DNA of 64,000 bases from Misgurnus anguillicaudatus. Lineage: Eukaryota > Chordata > Actinopteri > Cypriniformes > Cobitidae. This document shows, one piece after another, positions 33,823-46,020 of the stretch. The position numbers and the translations under genes are program-made. Under the pieces are notes generated by a model. The model saw only the letters and a list, made by a program, of their open reading frames with translations, was not told where the DNA came from and made no database searches. Positions within the stretch are counted from its first letter, which is position 1, and each line of letters opens with the position of its first letter. Where the stretch lies: positions 8,050,001-8,114,000 of the forward strand of contig NC_073359.2 in the NCBI RefSeq assembly GCF_027580225.2, written 5' to 3'.

Positions 33823-33968
33823 CGACGCGTTCTGGAAAATTCTTTTTAGATCATTGATTCTCTGAGCGAAAGCAAAGCTAATCCTTGACAGCTATTACAG
33901 ACTTTCAGTCCGTGTGCAACAAGTCAATAACACTGTTACAGACTGTTGTGAATTAGACTGAGGTAGAA

Positions 33969-36900
33969 ATGCCTAAATCAAACGATCAGCTCAAAAGCGG
34001 CGTTTCCCTTCCGGGAGCCGTAATGGAAGATGAGTGGATGCCACCAGGTCAGTTAATCACAACATTTGAAAATATTGATCTCATTAACCATTTAAACCTT
34101 TGACACATAAGTTATCTGTGACTCGGACAGCGTCCGAAAACAATCGGAGACATCACAAGTTTTCGTCAGAGAGATACGCTCGCTGCTAGGCGGATTTCAC
34201 TCACGAATTTAATTGCTCAAACTTTTTTATAAACTCAATAATATTATTACACATGACAACCAAATCAAACACATAAGTACTACGATGAAAGTTTCCGTGG
34301 CTAATGAGAACATATAAATCCATAGCACCGGATTTAGGGGCGGTTTCCCGGACCATGATTAGCTTAATCCAGGACTAGGCCTTAGTTTAATTAGGAAATA
34401 TAACTAGTTTTAACAAATATGCCTTACTAAAAACATTACATGTGTGCATTTTGAGGTAAAACAAAGGGCACTGATGTATTTTAAGATATGTCAGTGCAAG
34501 TTGTTTTCTGTTTGGAGAGCTCTTAAAAGTGTTTAAGTCTATGAGTAGTCTAATCCCTGTCCGGGAAACCGCCCCTTAAAGTGATAGCGCCTCTTTTTGG
34601 TCCGTTAAATGATTATTAGCACAGAGTACGAACCCCATACCAGCTTGATTTTACTGATGGATGTATACTTTTATATTATGTATAGTGTTAAATACTCTTG
34701 AAATTGATTGGCTGAGAGCCGTGCGATTTTCCTCCTCAGAGCCTTTTACATTAAGAGAGTTACATTGAAGTACATTGAGTTAGAGGCAAAGAGCTGTCAT
34801 TTTTTAATTAATTTATTAAAATACAATATTTATGTGTCACACCAATATATGTAGGTAGTATTTTTATGTAAGTCTATCAACAATGTTTTTTAAAAATAAA
34901 ATTCACTATTATGGGAAGATGGTCAGGTGCCTTGTTAAAGGTGCAGTGTGTAATTTTAGAAGGATTTCTTGACAAAAATGCAAAATAATATGCAAAACTA
35001 TATTATCAGTGGTGTATAAAGACCTTTCATAATGAACCATTATGTGTTTATTACCTTAAAATTAGATGTTTTATCTACATATACCGAGGGTCCCCCTACA
35101 TGAAAGTCGCCATTTTGTGGTGCCGTATTTCTACAGAAGGCATTAATGGACAAACTTTTTTTACTAAGTTGTCTCCGATGACATGTTTGTCCGGTGGCGG
35201 GTACTGCAGCTTCTCTATGTGATTAAAAAAATGAGGGGTAAACAGTGTACTGAGCCGTTGGTTGCTGTTCACCAGCACTTCACCACTAGATGCTGCTAAA
35301 ATTTACACACTGCACCTTCAACATGTTTTACCCCGCCTCAACAACTTTAAAGATGCTATGAATCTGCTGTTTTTATTGTTTTATGCTTTTGTCTGCGGTC
35401 TACATATGACGTTTGTGTGTTTTTTACAGTTAAAAAACATCAAAAGCAATAAGTAATAGGCTATTTTGTACCCTGGTTTTGAGGCCGACTCGAGAAATGC
35501 TCTGTTTTGATGGGCGGGCCACATTGAAGACCTGGACGTACACGCCCACTGCCAAAGCTTGTTTTGTGGTCCAGGGTTTACACTACATAGTAAAATATGT
35601 TAGATTTTGGAGAAGTTTAAAAAGTGTGCTTGATTTTTTTGTCTGTCCAGCTGTTAGACAGAATACAATTCTGTCTGCCTCAGCTCGTGGGCTTGTGACC
35701 AGCAGCGGTCCAGGTGGTGCTCAACGGAGGTTGAACATCCCTGCAGCTGGTCATATGAGGTTCACTCTTCCAGGAGCTGTGGAGGATGATGAGGAGTGTA
35801 GCCCGACAGGTCAGTCACACTTTTATGATGAGACCTCAAAAATATACATATGTAATAATATATATTATACGTTTTGAAACACACATTCTATATATTTTTT
35901 CACATTAAGAGTAAACTCAATAAATGTTTGGAATTGGAACACAATGTAACAGTAGCATACTGTATATATAACAACCTGATCTCACGAATTTCCGTGGCAT
36001 AGTTACGGAATTTTGTGTTAATTTTCCGTGGCATTCTCACGAATCTCCGCATTTTTCCGTGGCCCTGCTACGGACTGTCTTTTTCCGTGGCATTCTCACG
36101 GATTGGTTACTCAACTGTTTTTTCCTATTTTCTTACCATTTTCGCTTCGGTTTAGGGTTAGATTTACATGAAATGACATCCCTACCAAAACCCAACTCTA
36201 ACCCCAATGCCAGGTGACAATTGTTTAAAGTTTAGAAAATATAAAAGAATAAATCAGAAAAAATAGTATAAACCAATAGTTAAATTGACATACTAATGCA
36301 AACACCAAATCTAACCCTAAACCGAAGCGAAAATGGTTTGAAAATAGGAAAAAGCAGTTGAGTAACCAATTGAGAATGCCACGGAAAAAGACAGTCCGTA
36401 GCAGGGCCACGGAAAAATGCGGAGATCCGTGAGAATGCCACGGAAAAATGAGCACAAAATTCCGTGACTATCCTACGGAACTTTGTGAGATCATATTGAT
36501 ATATAATGTTTGGCAAAAACCCACAATAACTATACAGTAAAATATTTAGATTTTATAGAAGTTTATAAAGTGTTCTTCATTTCCTGTCTGTACAGCTGTT
36601 AGACAGAATACCATCCTGTCTGCGTCAGCTTGTGGGCTTGTGACCGGCAGCAGTGTAGGTGATGCTCAACGGAGGTTGAACATCTCTACACCTGCAGCCG
36701 GTCACATGAGGTGGGCCCTTCCTGGGGCCGTAGAGGAGGACGAGTGTAGAGGAGCAGGTCAGTCATCATAACGACGCCTCGGATATAATGAAACAAAAAT
36801 AAACACATTCACTTATGTACTGTAGATCAGTGCTTCCCAATCCTGGTCCTTGAGGACCCCCCTCCCAGAAAGTTTTAGAAGTCTCCTTATTTAAAACAAC

Positions 36901-37307
36901 TGATTCAACTTATCAGCCTCCTTTCAAAATTGTAAACATGTCCCCCTAACAAGCTGATGAGTTAAGTGAGGGTGGGTTAAATAAGGAGACATCTAAAACA
37001 TTCTGGCAGGGGTCCTCAGGGACCAGGATTGGGAAACACTGCTGTAGATAGTAAAGCGTATAGAATTCATAAAAAATATTTAATTTTATACACATAAAAT
37101 AATAAAGTTATTTTGTCTAGCATAGCATCAGGGCTTTGTTTAGTATTTTTGGTACTTTTTGTCTTAAATACGTTTTTTATTTAAATATGTATTAAATTAT
37201 GTATTTGTTATGTGATGTTTTAGTGTATTTTATTTATAAATTAAATAAAATTGCTCACACAGTTTAACAAATTAATGATAATACAATTAATGTATAAAAT
37301 ATAATTT

Positions 37308-37344
<37 letters not shown>

Positions 37345-40300
37345 CTTACACATATTACAAAATTTGTTTTTGTTATAATTATTATTACAGTTAATATTAT
37401 TAAAATGTTTTTCAAAATACCACAATAAAGTATAAAGCTAATCATTAGAGAAGTTTATAATGTGTTCTTTATGTCTGATTTGTCCAGATGTTAGACTGAA
37501 TAACATCATGTCTCCGTCAGCTCGTGGGTTTGTGACCAGCAGTGGTGTATGCGATGGTCGACGGAAGTCAAACATCTCACAGGCAGCTGGTCACGTAAAC
37601 CTTCCCCTTCCCGGGGCTGTAGATGATGAGGAGTGCAGCCGAGCAGGTCAGTCACACCATTTTAATGACACCTCAATATATATATACATACATATGTAAT
37701 AAGTAACCACAATAGCTATACAGTAAAATGAGTTAGATTTTACAGTTTATAATGTGGTGTTCTTGTCTGGTCTGTCCAGCCGTTAGACAGAATACCATTC
37801 TGTCTACGTCAGCTTGTGGGCTCGTGACGGGCAGCAGTGCACGAGATGTTCGGCAGAGGTCAAACAGCTCTACACCTGCAGCTAGTCAAGAGAGCATCAC
37901 CCCTCCAAGGGCTGCAAAAAAGGAGGAGAGGAGAAAGAAAAAAGCTGGTGAGTCACAACATTATTATGACACCTTAAAGGGATACTACACTTTTTTTTTT
38001 AAATATTCACATTTTTCAGCTCCCCTATAGTTAAACACTTGATTTTTACCATTTTGGAATCCATTCAGCCAATCTCCGGGTCTGGCTGTACCACTTTTAG
38101 CATAGCTTAGCACAATCCATTAAATCTGATTAGACCATTAGCATCGCACAAAAAATAACCAAAGCTTTTCGATATTTTTCCCATTGAAAACTTGACTATT
38201 CTGTACTTACATTGTGTACTAAGACCGACAGAAAATTAAAAGTTGTGATTTGCTAGGCCGATATGGCTAGGAACTATACTCTCATTCTGGCGTGATAATC
38301 AATGACTTTGCTTCCATACCATGGCTGCAGGAGGCGCAATAATATTACACAGCAGCTGAAAATAGTCCCCTGCTATTGAAAGTTATTAAGGGGATTATTT
38401 TCGGGCACAGCGTAATTTAATTGCGCCTCTTGCAGCCATGTTACAGCAGCAAAGTCCTTGATTGTTACGCAAGAATGAGAGTATAGAGTATTTAGCTATG
38501 CAGGGAAAGAGTTAAGAAATATATTACTGGTATCTGGTGGTAACATTACTATTTGTCTTTTCTGTTTCTGTCTTTTAGATAAAAAACCAAAACAGCCAAA
38601 GGGAAAGAGCATCCGTGCTTTTTTCCGTAGAACAGTCCAGGCTATACAGCATGCCTGCTGTATCTGCCAAAATGAGGATGACCTGGAGTCATCTGATTCA
38701 GATGATCCTCAGCCAGGTCCATCCAACCTGCTGTCAAGTACCCGTGAAGATCCAACTGATTTGCAGAAAGGTCCATCTGGACTCAAGCATACGGGTTTTC
38801 AAGAACCAGCCTATTGCCTGGCTGGTTCTTTTTCCTTGGAAAAAACAGAAATCCAAGAAGAGACTGATCGTAACCAAGGTCTATTCGACCCGGCGGAGCT
38901 TCGTGCTCAACCCGATCAGGCTTTTTGTAAGCCGGGCCCTTTCGGCCCGCACGGAGCCCGTGAGCAAGATAGTCCCTTCGGACTTGAGCGAGCGCGCCAT
39001 GAAGAACCAGCCTATTGCCTGGCTGGTTCATTTTCCTTGGAAAAAACAGAAATCCAAGAAGAGACTGATCGTAACCAAGGTCTATTTGACCCGGCGGAGC
39101 TTCGTGCTCAACCCGATCAGGCTTTTTGTAAGCCGGGCCCTTTCGGCCCGCACGGAGCCCGTGAGCAAGATAGTCCCTTCGGACTTGAGCGAGCGCGCCA
39201 TGAAGAACCAGACTATTGCCAGTCTGGTTCATTTACCTTGGAGACAACAACAGAAATCCAAGAAGAGACTGATCTTGAACAAGGTCCATCCGACCCGGAG
39301 CCGCAGGCTCAACCAGATCAGACTTATTGTAAGCCAGGCCCTTCCAGTCTGCAAAGTGCCCGTGCGCAGAATAAGCCCTTCGGACTCAAGCCAGTGCTCT
39401 TTCAAATACCAGGCAGTCCATCGGGCCTGCAGTCAAGTGGCCATGACGATTCCCAACCTGCTAGTGAGTTTACTTTTGTTATCTTCTGTTTTTTATTGTC
39501 AGCTTTATTTTTCTCTCTTGTCAACTGCTCTTTCCTATTTGTTTAAACCTGTGCCCACTGACTCTAATAAGTGTATTTATACACTATATGTTTATGTAAT
39601 ACCTTCCCCTTGTATTAAATATATAGGGCTCTATCTTACACCCGGCGCAATGCAGCGCAATGCGCGACGCAAGTGTCTTTCGCTAGTTTCCACCCGAATG
39701 TTCACGTTTAGCGCCGCGTTGTTTAAATAGCAAATGCATTTGTGCCCCCTTTGCGCCCATGGGCGTTCTGGTCTGAAAAACGAGGTGTGTTCAGGCGCAT
39801 TGTTGGCGCGTTGCTATTTTGAGGCAACTAAAATAGACTACGCCATTGACCAACAAAAACCTGGTCTAAAGTCTAAAGTCAATGGCGCAATATGTTTTAT
39901 GTTATTTAAAGAGCGCATTAGTAATATGCGCCAATAAACGGGAGGACAACGCGGGTTTGCTTATCACAAAGTACATGAATGCGCAGCAGCACAAAAATGC
40001 TTTAAAATATGAAAGATTAAAGGATTGAATTTAAGAGATTATTATTGAGTCTCTTGGACATATTTATAAATGAGGACTGATTATGAGACGTTAGAAGGCG
40101 CAAAGAGCTGCTTTACCTGCAGCCTGATAAGTAAATAAATGCTTTGCTTTAAACAAATGCGTCTGTTTTTAAATGTTTTTTTTTAATGCTACCTCACGGA
40201 TTTATTTATTATGACTCTGTACCTGTGGATATGGCGAGATGAGAAACATTTGTAAGTAATGCTTAAAAAAACTCTTTGCTAAAAAAAACGCTGTCCAAAG

Positions 40301-43087
40301 TGCTGAAACGTGAGGAGAGCCGTTTGTAATTTCTTTATCTCCTGTTTGTTACAAATAAAGTATTTTTAGAGTACAAACCTTATCTTACATACTTGTAAAT
40401 TATTTTTTGATGATATTGGATAGCCATACATTTAAAGCAATTACAAGCCACTTTTTACTTCCATGACTAAAAGAAAACGGGTCTTAAAGGTTTTAATGAA
40501 AAAATAACAATTTTAATACAAGTGAAAAACAACACAATTATTTAACATTAATCTTAAACTGGGGATCTTCTTCCTGCGCTTAGTTTTTCAGTTTACAAAG
40601 TCCGTCATCTAAATAGGGATTAGACATAGCGCCAGCGCAACTTGCTTTTAAAGGGAATGAGAGCTGTGACTCTCATTGGTTTACTGCACGTTACGCCCAA
40701 AATACTCCCATTACAATAGGACCTACCCTTTTCGACCATGCGCTCGGCGCAAAAACGATTTTTCCCGTCGTTAAATTAGCAAATGTGGATTCGTACACGC
40801 CCATTTAGACGTTGCGCTGTGCGCTTTAGACAATGCGCTTAGATCATTAAAATAGGGCCCATAATGTGTTATTCTGAAGGACTCTTGATTCAGCACAATG
40901 ACTCTTGAGCTTTTCCTTTCATCTTGTCCTGATTTCCAGTGTAAAGAAATATTTAGGGTTTTTTTAATGGTTGTCCTGCTGTTTCACTCGTACTTGATCC
41001 CAAACATTCATCTTGTTTATGATGCTATTAGCTGATTAGCATTGGATGTACTGAACAACTCGCATTACATGAATTTTTATTCTGTCTGTTTTATTATAAG
41101 CAGCACTGCTATTGAAGACAAAAAATGCCTTATGTTCATTTTGTATTGATTGTTTTTCAGGTGCATTTACCATGCTTTATACACTAGAAAAACAGATAGG
41201 AAGAGGTGGCTTTGGTACAGTTCATGAGGGCTATCGAAAATCCGATGGCAGAAAGGTAAAACTGCTCTTCATCAAACAGCACAATGTGACATAACATATA
41301 AATCCATGTTGAGTGTTTTGATCTAAATATGTTTATATCAGTTATAGTTTGATGTGACTTACAAATGATTACTTTCCCTTATAGGTCGCCATCAAATTTA
41401 TTGAGAAGGCGTGGCACTCAATTAGCTTTTTAATGAAAATGGTAAGTTAGCAAGATTTTTAATATATATAAAATTTAAAATTGAGATTTCTTTGGCTCTG
41501 TTGAAGCACATAAGATGCTCTTTAGGACATATTTCAGATAACATGAACCATCAGGTTTTGTCCATATCACCATGAGGGGGACAAACTAAATAACACAAAC
41601 AAAAATCAGTTGTTGAGAAAATACATAAATAATAAGTGTTCATTGTCTACTTAGCTAAATTCACAATAATAAGCCTATCATTTTTTTTTAATTATTTGTT
41701 TAAAGTTTAAATAGTTTTAAGCAACGTAACCTCTGAGGAATCATCTGTTGTTAAAACACTGAAAACTTTAAAGAGCATTCAGCTACACAGGGGAAATTGA
41801 CAGAGCTCAAGCTGAAACAAGACTTAATATCAGCTTTTCAATAGTTTTAGGATGTTTTTCTCTTTGTCATGTGGATGTATAATGACTGATCCGCTCTGAT
41901 GCGGTAATCACAGACATCAGATTCGAAGCAGAACACACATACAGAAAATTACTCTGCAAATAACTGCAGTTTTATAGTTCAAACAGAGATGGCGAAAGTG
42001 AGGCAAAAGTTACAGAATGCAGCTGTAATAAATGCATAAATAAAGACCCCACTTTATCTTAGTAAAAGTGCATGAAAATGATATATCTCCACTATTTTCA
42101 GCTAACCTCTTTTAATGCTTTTGTACTAGCCTGGACATGCCAAGCCTCTTTGTTCAGAAGTGGCAATAAATCTGATGCTGCTTCATCCGAAGAAAAGCCC
42201 CTACATTGCGGAAATGTTGGACTGGTTTGAAGAGGAAAATCAGTTCATCATCGTTTTTGAGTTTCCTCATCCCTGCATGAATCTTCTTGAGTTTGTCCAG
42301 AGGAATGGAGGTCCTCTGTCAGAAGTCCAGGCACGTCAATTAATGCGCCAAGCATTGCTCGCCTGTATACACTGCATTGACAGTGGTGTCTTTCACGGAG
42401 ATTTAAAACTCGACAACATGCTGGTCAACACAGACACGATGGAGCTGAAATTGATAGACTTTGGACTCAGCAAACTTGTGAAAGATTGTGAGAGACCAGG
42501 CGAACCATTTAGTGGTGAGTTGACTTTCTGTATTGTTTTTTTGGAAACACACTACTGAAGTTTATAATTACATTTACTTTTGAATAATGAAATATTTTCT
42601 AACCTTTTGTTTATGTTACAGGGCTATATTTTGCTGATGAACAGACGAGGCATGCTTTGGCTATTTTAATGTTCAAAATGTTGCATGGACAAATGTTTAG
42701 AGGCAGAACCACTGATGGCACTGCTATGATATCCAAAGGTAAGAGAATGGCACTAACAAAACAATTCATTGTTAAACGCAAGCAAAGCTTCTGCTCAATC
42801 ATGGAAAGTTCTAACCTGATGCAATTTTCTAAGTTTTAATTCGAAGAAATTGCTACTTAAACTTCAAAATGTCAACATTGATTAATGTTTCTGTATAGTA
42901 CATAATTCAGAAGCTTATATAAGATTGTATATATATTTGCCAAAACCTAAATGTCTAATTAATGCTCTTGCCTACACTTGCGAATACAGAGTGTCAAGAC
43001 TTGATGTCTCTGTGCCTGGACTTCCATGAAGAAAAGAGGCCAACATTGAGAGAATTCTTACAACATAAATGGTTCGATGAGGAATAA
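33969..43087 (+). CDS. PIM-like protein kinase with repeat-built N-terminus, 11 exons
   Basis: Exons: 33969-34047, 35651-35809, 36596-36757, 37488-37646, 37780-37947, 38579-39463, 41161-41255, 41385-41441, 42130-42514, 42622-42738, 42990-43087. All junctions are GT/AG and in phase, giving 787 residues. Exons 2-5 are homologous, phase 1-1 modules of 53-56 residues (ITLS-like start, ARGLVTSS, then LPGAV-acidic end). Exon 6 adds 295 residues, including three 67-residue repeats. The kinase domain (about 543-787) shows a glycine loop GRGGFG (551-556), VAIK lysine 573, PIM-like MLDWFEEENQF, HGDLKLDN (677-684) and DFG (698-700), and ends in RPTLREFLQHKWF. PIM kinases are constitutively active Ser/Thr kinases and the family is greatly expanded in fish. 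Oddities: the HRD arginine is glycine, the PPEW/APE segment is missing and the helix F aspartate is absent, so activity is doubtful. The start ATG has an acceptable context and follows a TATA promoter. The nearest AATAAA signals are 43290 and 43495. Confidence 0.85.
34337..34574. mobile_element. GGGGCGGTTTCCC MITE in kinase intron 1
   Basis: It starts GGGGCGGTTTCCCGGAC and ends GTCCGGGAAACCGCCCC, a perfect 17-bp inverted repeat. It is the sister of the copy at 32045-32273. Confidence 0.88.
34935..35321. mobile_element. TTAA MITE, AGGTGCAGTGTGTAA family, in kinase intron 1
   Basis: It starts TTAAAGGTGCAGTGTGTAA; the right edge is TTACACACTGCACCTTCAA, with one change in the TTAA. The interior is an inverted version of the copy at 14202-14583. 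Confidence 0.82.
35983..36495. mobile_element. Foldback element with TTCCGTGGCA repeats in kinase intron 2
   Basis: The ends are CCTGATCTCACGAATTTCCG and the complement of a near-identical sequence ending at TGAGATCATATTG. The arms carry several copies of TTTTTCCGTGGCATTCTCACG in direct orientation, mirrored in the other arm. It has no coding potential. Confidence 0.8.
36828..37042. mobile_element. CAGTGCTTCCCAATCCTGGTCC MITE in kinase intron 3
   Basis: The left arm, CAGTGCTTCCCAATCCTGG, pairs with the right arm CCAGGATTGGGAAACACTG. The interior is palindromic around ACATGTCCCCCTAACAAGC. It is a short element of about 215 bp without coding capacity. Confidence 0.85.
37312..37341 (+). repeat. 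(AT)n microsatellite in kinase intron 3
   Basis: About 15 AT units. Confidence 0.95.
37974..38482. mobile_element. TTAA foldback MITE, CACTCCA family, in kinase intron 5
   Basis: It starts TTAAAGGGATACTACAC. Both arms are recognisable (GGAATCCATTCAGCC, and the paired ATGGCTGCAGGAGGCGCAAT and ATTGCGCCTCTTGCAGCCAT), but the outer part of the right arm is lost. It is related to 943-1754 and 25342-25792. Confidence 0.75.
38803..39405 (+). repeat. Three 201-bp in-frame repeats in kinase exon 6
   Basis: The units begin at 38803, 39004 and 39205, each starting GAACCAG and spaced exactly 201 bp (67 codons). The first two are almost identical; the third has diverged and carries a three-base insertion balanced later. 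Each unit contains the hairpin-forming AACCAGCC...GGCTGGTT and GGGCCCTTTCGGCCC. The translated units hold FSLEKTEIQEETD, AQPDQ and FCKPGPFGP. Confidence 0.9.
39625..40862. mobile_element. 1.24-kb element with AGGGCYCTAT ends in kinase intron 6
   Basis: The left end AGGGCTCTATCTTACACC and the right end AAAATAGGGCCC are imperfect inverted repeats. The subterminal regions are rich in GCGCAA words in both orientations. No transposase is visible. The superfamily is uncertain because the target duplication is not clear. Confidence 0.6.
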
Positions 43088-44100
43088 AGGTCAGGAGCAG
43101 ATCATATTTTTCAGAAATTTTATACATTAGGTCATCAAAGACAGACCTTTTCAAAGGAAAGAAAACTAAAGTAAAATGCTAAATACAAAGTTCTTTACAT
43201 TTCTTGATTTAGCAGATCCACAAATTGACTCCAGCGATTGAGAAGAGAGACAGAAGAGACAGAAGAGAAAAAATACAACAGAATTATTAAATAAATGTAT
43301 TCATTATCAAAGCACAGAGTCGTTGTATAAACCAAAAGATAAAGTGAGAAAGAAGTAGTATACAAATTTGTCCTATCTGCATGCTTTTATGCATTGCACT
43401 GTTGGTAATTTATTGGCTGATTAGTGGAGGTGTTATTAAAAAAAGTGTTTTGTAAGTGTAGTTGTTAGTTAGATGACAATTGGTAGAATTCACAAATAAA
43501 TTAAAGTTGATTTACAAATGAAAATATTCTTTAAAAAAAAGTAAGTAATGCAGCTCACAGTACTGTAATGTGTATGGACAAATTCTATGTAACACCCACT
43601 TTCATTGTGTTACACCCATTATGATACTGCCGTTTATTATTATCAAATTAGTATATCTATACACTATAACTTAGTTATTACTACTAAGTGGGAGTCAATC
43701 CTCGTTGTTTTAGTACACTAAGCATTTTACAATGTTCTGTTAGGTCCTCGCTCTAAATGTAAGTGTAAAGCAAAATGTGATTGGTTGAAGCTAGAACGTG
43801 TCTCATTGGTCAATGCAATGCGGAAGCTACGCCAATTGGCTGTAGTAGACCGTAGTGATGAACTGCTAACAAAAGTTAAAGTAACAAAGTATTTTCATTT
43901 TTCTGTCCCTTTTACATTTAGTGATCAAAAGTACATCCATTTAGATAAGAAGCAAATTTTAAATTTTATTTTATAATTAAATATTATAATATAGTTTAAC
44001 TTGCACAATGCCTACCGCACCAGAGTTCATTTGACACCAGTAAGTATGGTTTATTTGGCTAGTGTGATCGTTCAGTGCTGTAACAGGGTATGGTACACTT
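43088..44100 (+). other. 3' UTR of the PIM-like gene and flank
   Basis: This lies directly downstream of the stop. AATAAA signals lie at 43290-43295 and 43495-43500. Beyond about 43550 nothing is recognised apart from a TGTTACACCCA word repeated at 43589 and 43610. Confidence 0.45.
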
Positions 44101-46020
44101 AAGTGTATGCTGGTATGCATTTCAGAGGTGGTCTCCGCCACGGTCCATTTTGATTCGGAAGAGGCACATAGCGCGCATGATTTCAACAACAGCTAGTAAG
44201 TCATAAATGTATAATTACGATTAAATCCATCACACATATCTTCACGTTTTCTTCAAAACAATCACATCTTGTACATGTAGTGTAGTGTGAGTGCAGACCA
44301 GCAAGGGAGTGGGGACGATTGCACTACGCTTCGGCCCAGTTAAGCATAATGTAAGTGCCCCCCAAAATGTTTGTGTGTCACAAAATAAGTCACAGAGCAA
44401 ATGATATTCAATCACATTTCACTCTAAATTCTTTGATCAGGTTGGGATGTCTGCCAACGTGATGCCTTGCCAGTCTTGGCGTGTTGAAGTCTCTCACAGA
44501 TGGTCCAGAAGTCAATCTTAGCTTTCATTAGTAATTAACTGCACAAGAGGCTGTTTGACCAACACGCACCAGTCAGTTTGCTTTGTTTAGTGTGTCATTT
44601 TGGGGGGTTGAAAAAATAGAGCTCATCTAAGAATTCAGACCCTTTACTCAGTAGTAAGTTGAAGCAGCAGTTACAGCCTCAGGTCTGACAAACAAATCCA
44701 GGTGTTGCAAAGCTTGCTGCGTAACCAAACTGATCAGAAGCACCATTTACTTCAATATTATTTTTTCCTTCTATGGAAGTAAATGGTGCTTCTGATCAGT
44801 TTGGTTACAAACATTATTCAAAATATATTCCTTTGTGTTCGTCAGAACCCTTTAAGATGTGAAAACATCTCATCAACCATCAAGAGAAATGGGAGATAAA
44901 CTTAAGCAAAATTTCAGGTGTTGTTGTAAAGGGTCTGAATGCATTTGTAAAAGTTTTTAAAATTCTGTTTTCATTTTTTCATGGTGTAAATATCAACAAT
45001 TGTTCATGCAACAACATAAAATTGAAAAATGAAGGTGGTCTGAATGCACTGTGACTGTAGATGTCAGTCAAGATCTGAAGCTCATTGTCACTTTTATAAA
45101 CACAACAGCTGTCTTCCTTCATCAGACAGCTATGCTATGTTTTTAGTCAGACTATTAAAGAACACAGATCTTGCCCTTATGTGCAATAAAATTTTTTATT
45201 TTTTGCTGCAGCATTGACAATGAAATAACTTGTGGTTTGTTTTTCCTCTTTAGATGCTACAGTACAGTATGAGGGTAAGGTAAACTAACAACAAAATTCA
45301 TATTTGCAGTTTTCCTTGAATAAAAGGTTTTCTTTTCAGATGAATAAAATGATTTTTAAAAATGATTTTGTTTTCATCTTTTATGTTTTTATTCTTTGGA
45401 ATATTCCACTTCTGCACAACTATTGAGCAATTTTAACAGCTTCTTTCATGATTATTTAGTAATGGTAGGCACGTGCCATCTTATTTGTTCACATTCAAAC
45501 TTTACCTACGTCAGGTGTTTAGTATTATGAATAGGGTTGTACTGTAAGTTATGTTCAGATAGTTGCATTCATATGATAATTGCACTGAAAACATGACGTA
45601 TTTATCGTAAATCATTTTTATTGGAATGTGAAGTAAAAATCTATATTCAGTGTTAAAAATAGGAATGTGAAACGCATCACGATATCGACTTTGATTTAAT
45701 TTGCAAAATCAAAATGTAAGTCGATGTTAATTCAACCTTGAAGTTGATTCACCGTTATGCTGGCTGGGAATGTCCTGCTGGAATAGTGAATGGATTTATT
45801 ATTTTTATAAGGTGAAAAAGCTAAATTTTCACAACAGGAGTATTGACCAGATGCAAAGATACTGAAGAAGAAGAATAATGGGCGCCTCTCAGTAAAGCAA
45901 GGACACCTGGGATTAAACTCGTAACTATTGAAAATTCTTTAGGAAAAACTGAAACTGATCTAGAAATTAATATGAGAATAACAACCCTTGAGAATTGATT
46001 CATTGACTAGCTAAAATATT
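44101..46020. other. Intergenic; a perfect 33-bp inverted repeat at 44721-44808
   Basis: No supported exon. A perfect 33-bp inverted repeat (arms 44721-44753 and 44776-44808, with TGATCAGAAGCACCATTTAC in the left arm) forms a hairpin with a 22-base loop. It belongs to the foldback family also seen near 21178-21410. Confidence 0.5.

Larger units (their letters stand above)
35651..37947 (+). repeat. Four homologous N-terminal exon modules of the PIM-like gene
   Basis: Exons 35651-35809, 36596-36757, 37488-37646 and 37780-37947 share the acceptor context TGTCCAG, a start encoding (A/D)VRxNxI(L/M)S, an (A/C)GLVT(S/G)S block, RR or RQR and an AAGH or AAS block. The first three close with LPGAV plus acidic residues and a donor GCAG|GTCAGTC. 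All are phase 1-1, so copies can be gained or lost without a frameshift. Exon 1 also contains LPGAV plus acidic residues. Flanking intron sequence (ACAGTAAAAT, AGAAGTTTATAA) is shared, showing duplication of whole exon units. Confidence 0.85.

Noticed and set aside
33830..33842. STAT/GAS site in TTCTGGAAAA
   Set aside because: It does not satisfy TTCNNNGAA, so I did not claim cytokine control of the PIM-like gene from it.
38783..39232. 149-codon antisense frame with internal repeats
   Set aside because: It mirrors the same 201-bp repeats on the opposite strand and has no promoter, splice or homology support.
38615..39730. 371-codon open frame on the plus strand over the kinase repeats
   Set aside because: It is out of frame with the kinase exons and passes through the donor at 39464 into the intron. 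It is open only because the repeat period is a multiple of three.
44100..44195. 5' exon ending CTAGTAAGTC
   Set aside because: There is a single donor-like site with moderate CpG content, and no downstream exon to join.
45255..45276. Micro-exon between CTCTTTAG and GGTAAGG
   Set aside because: The splice sites look good, but no partner exons or frame could be found nearby.
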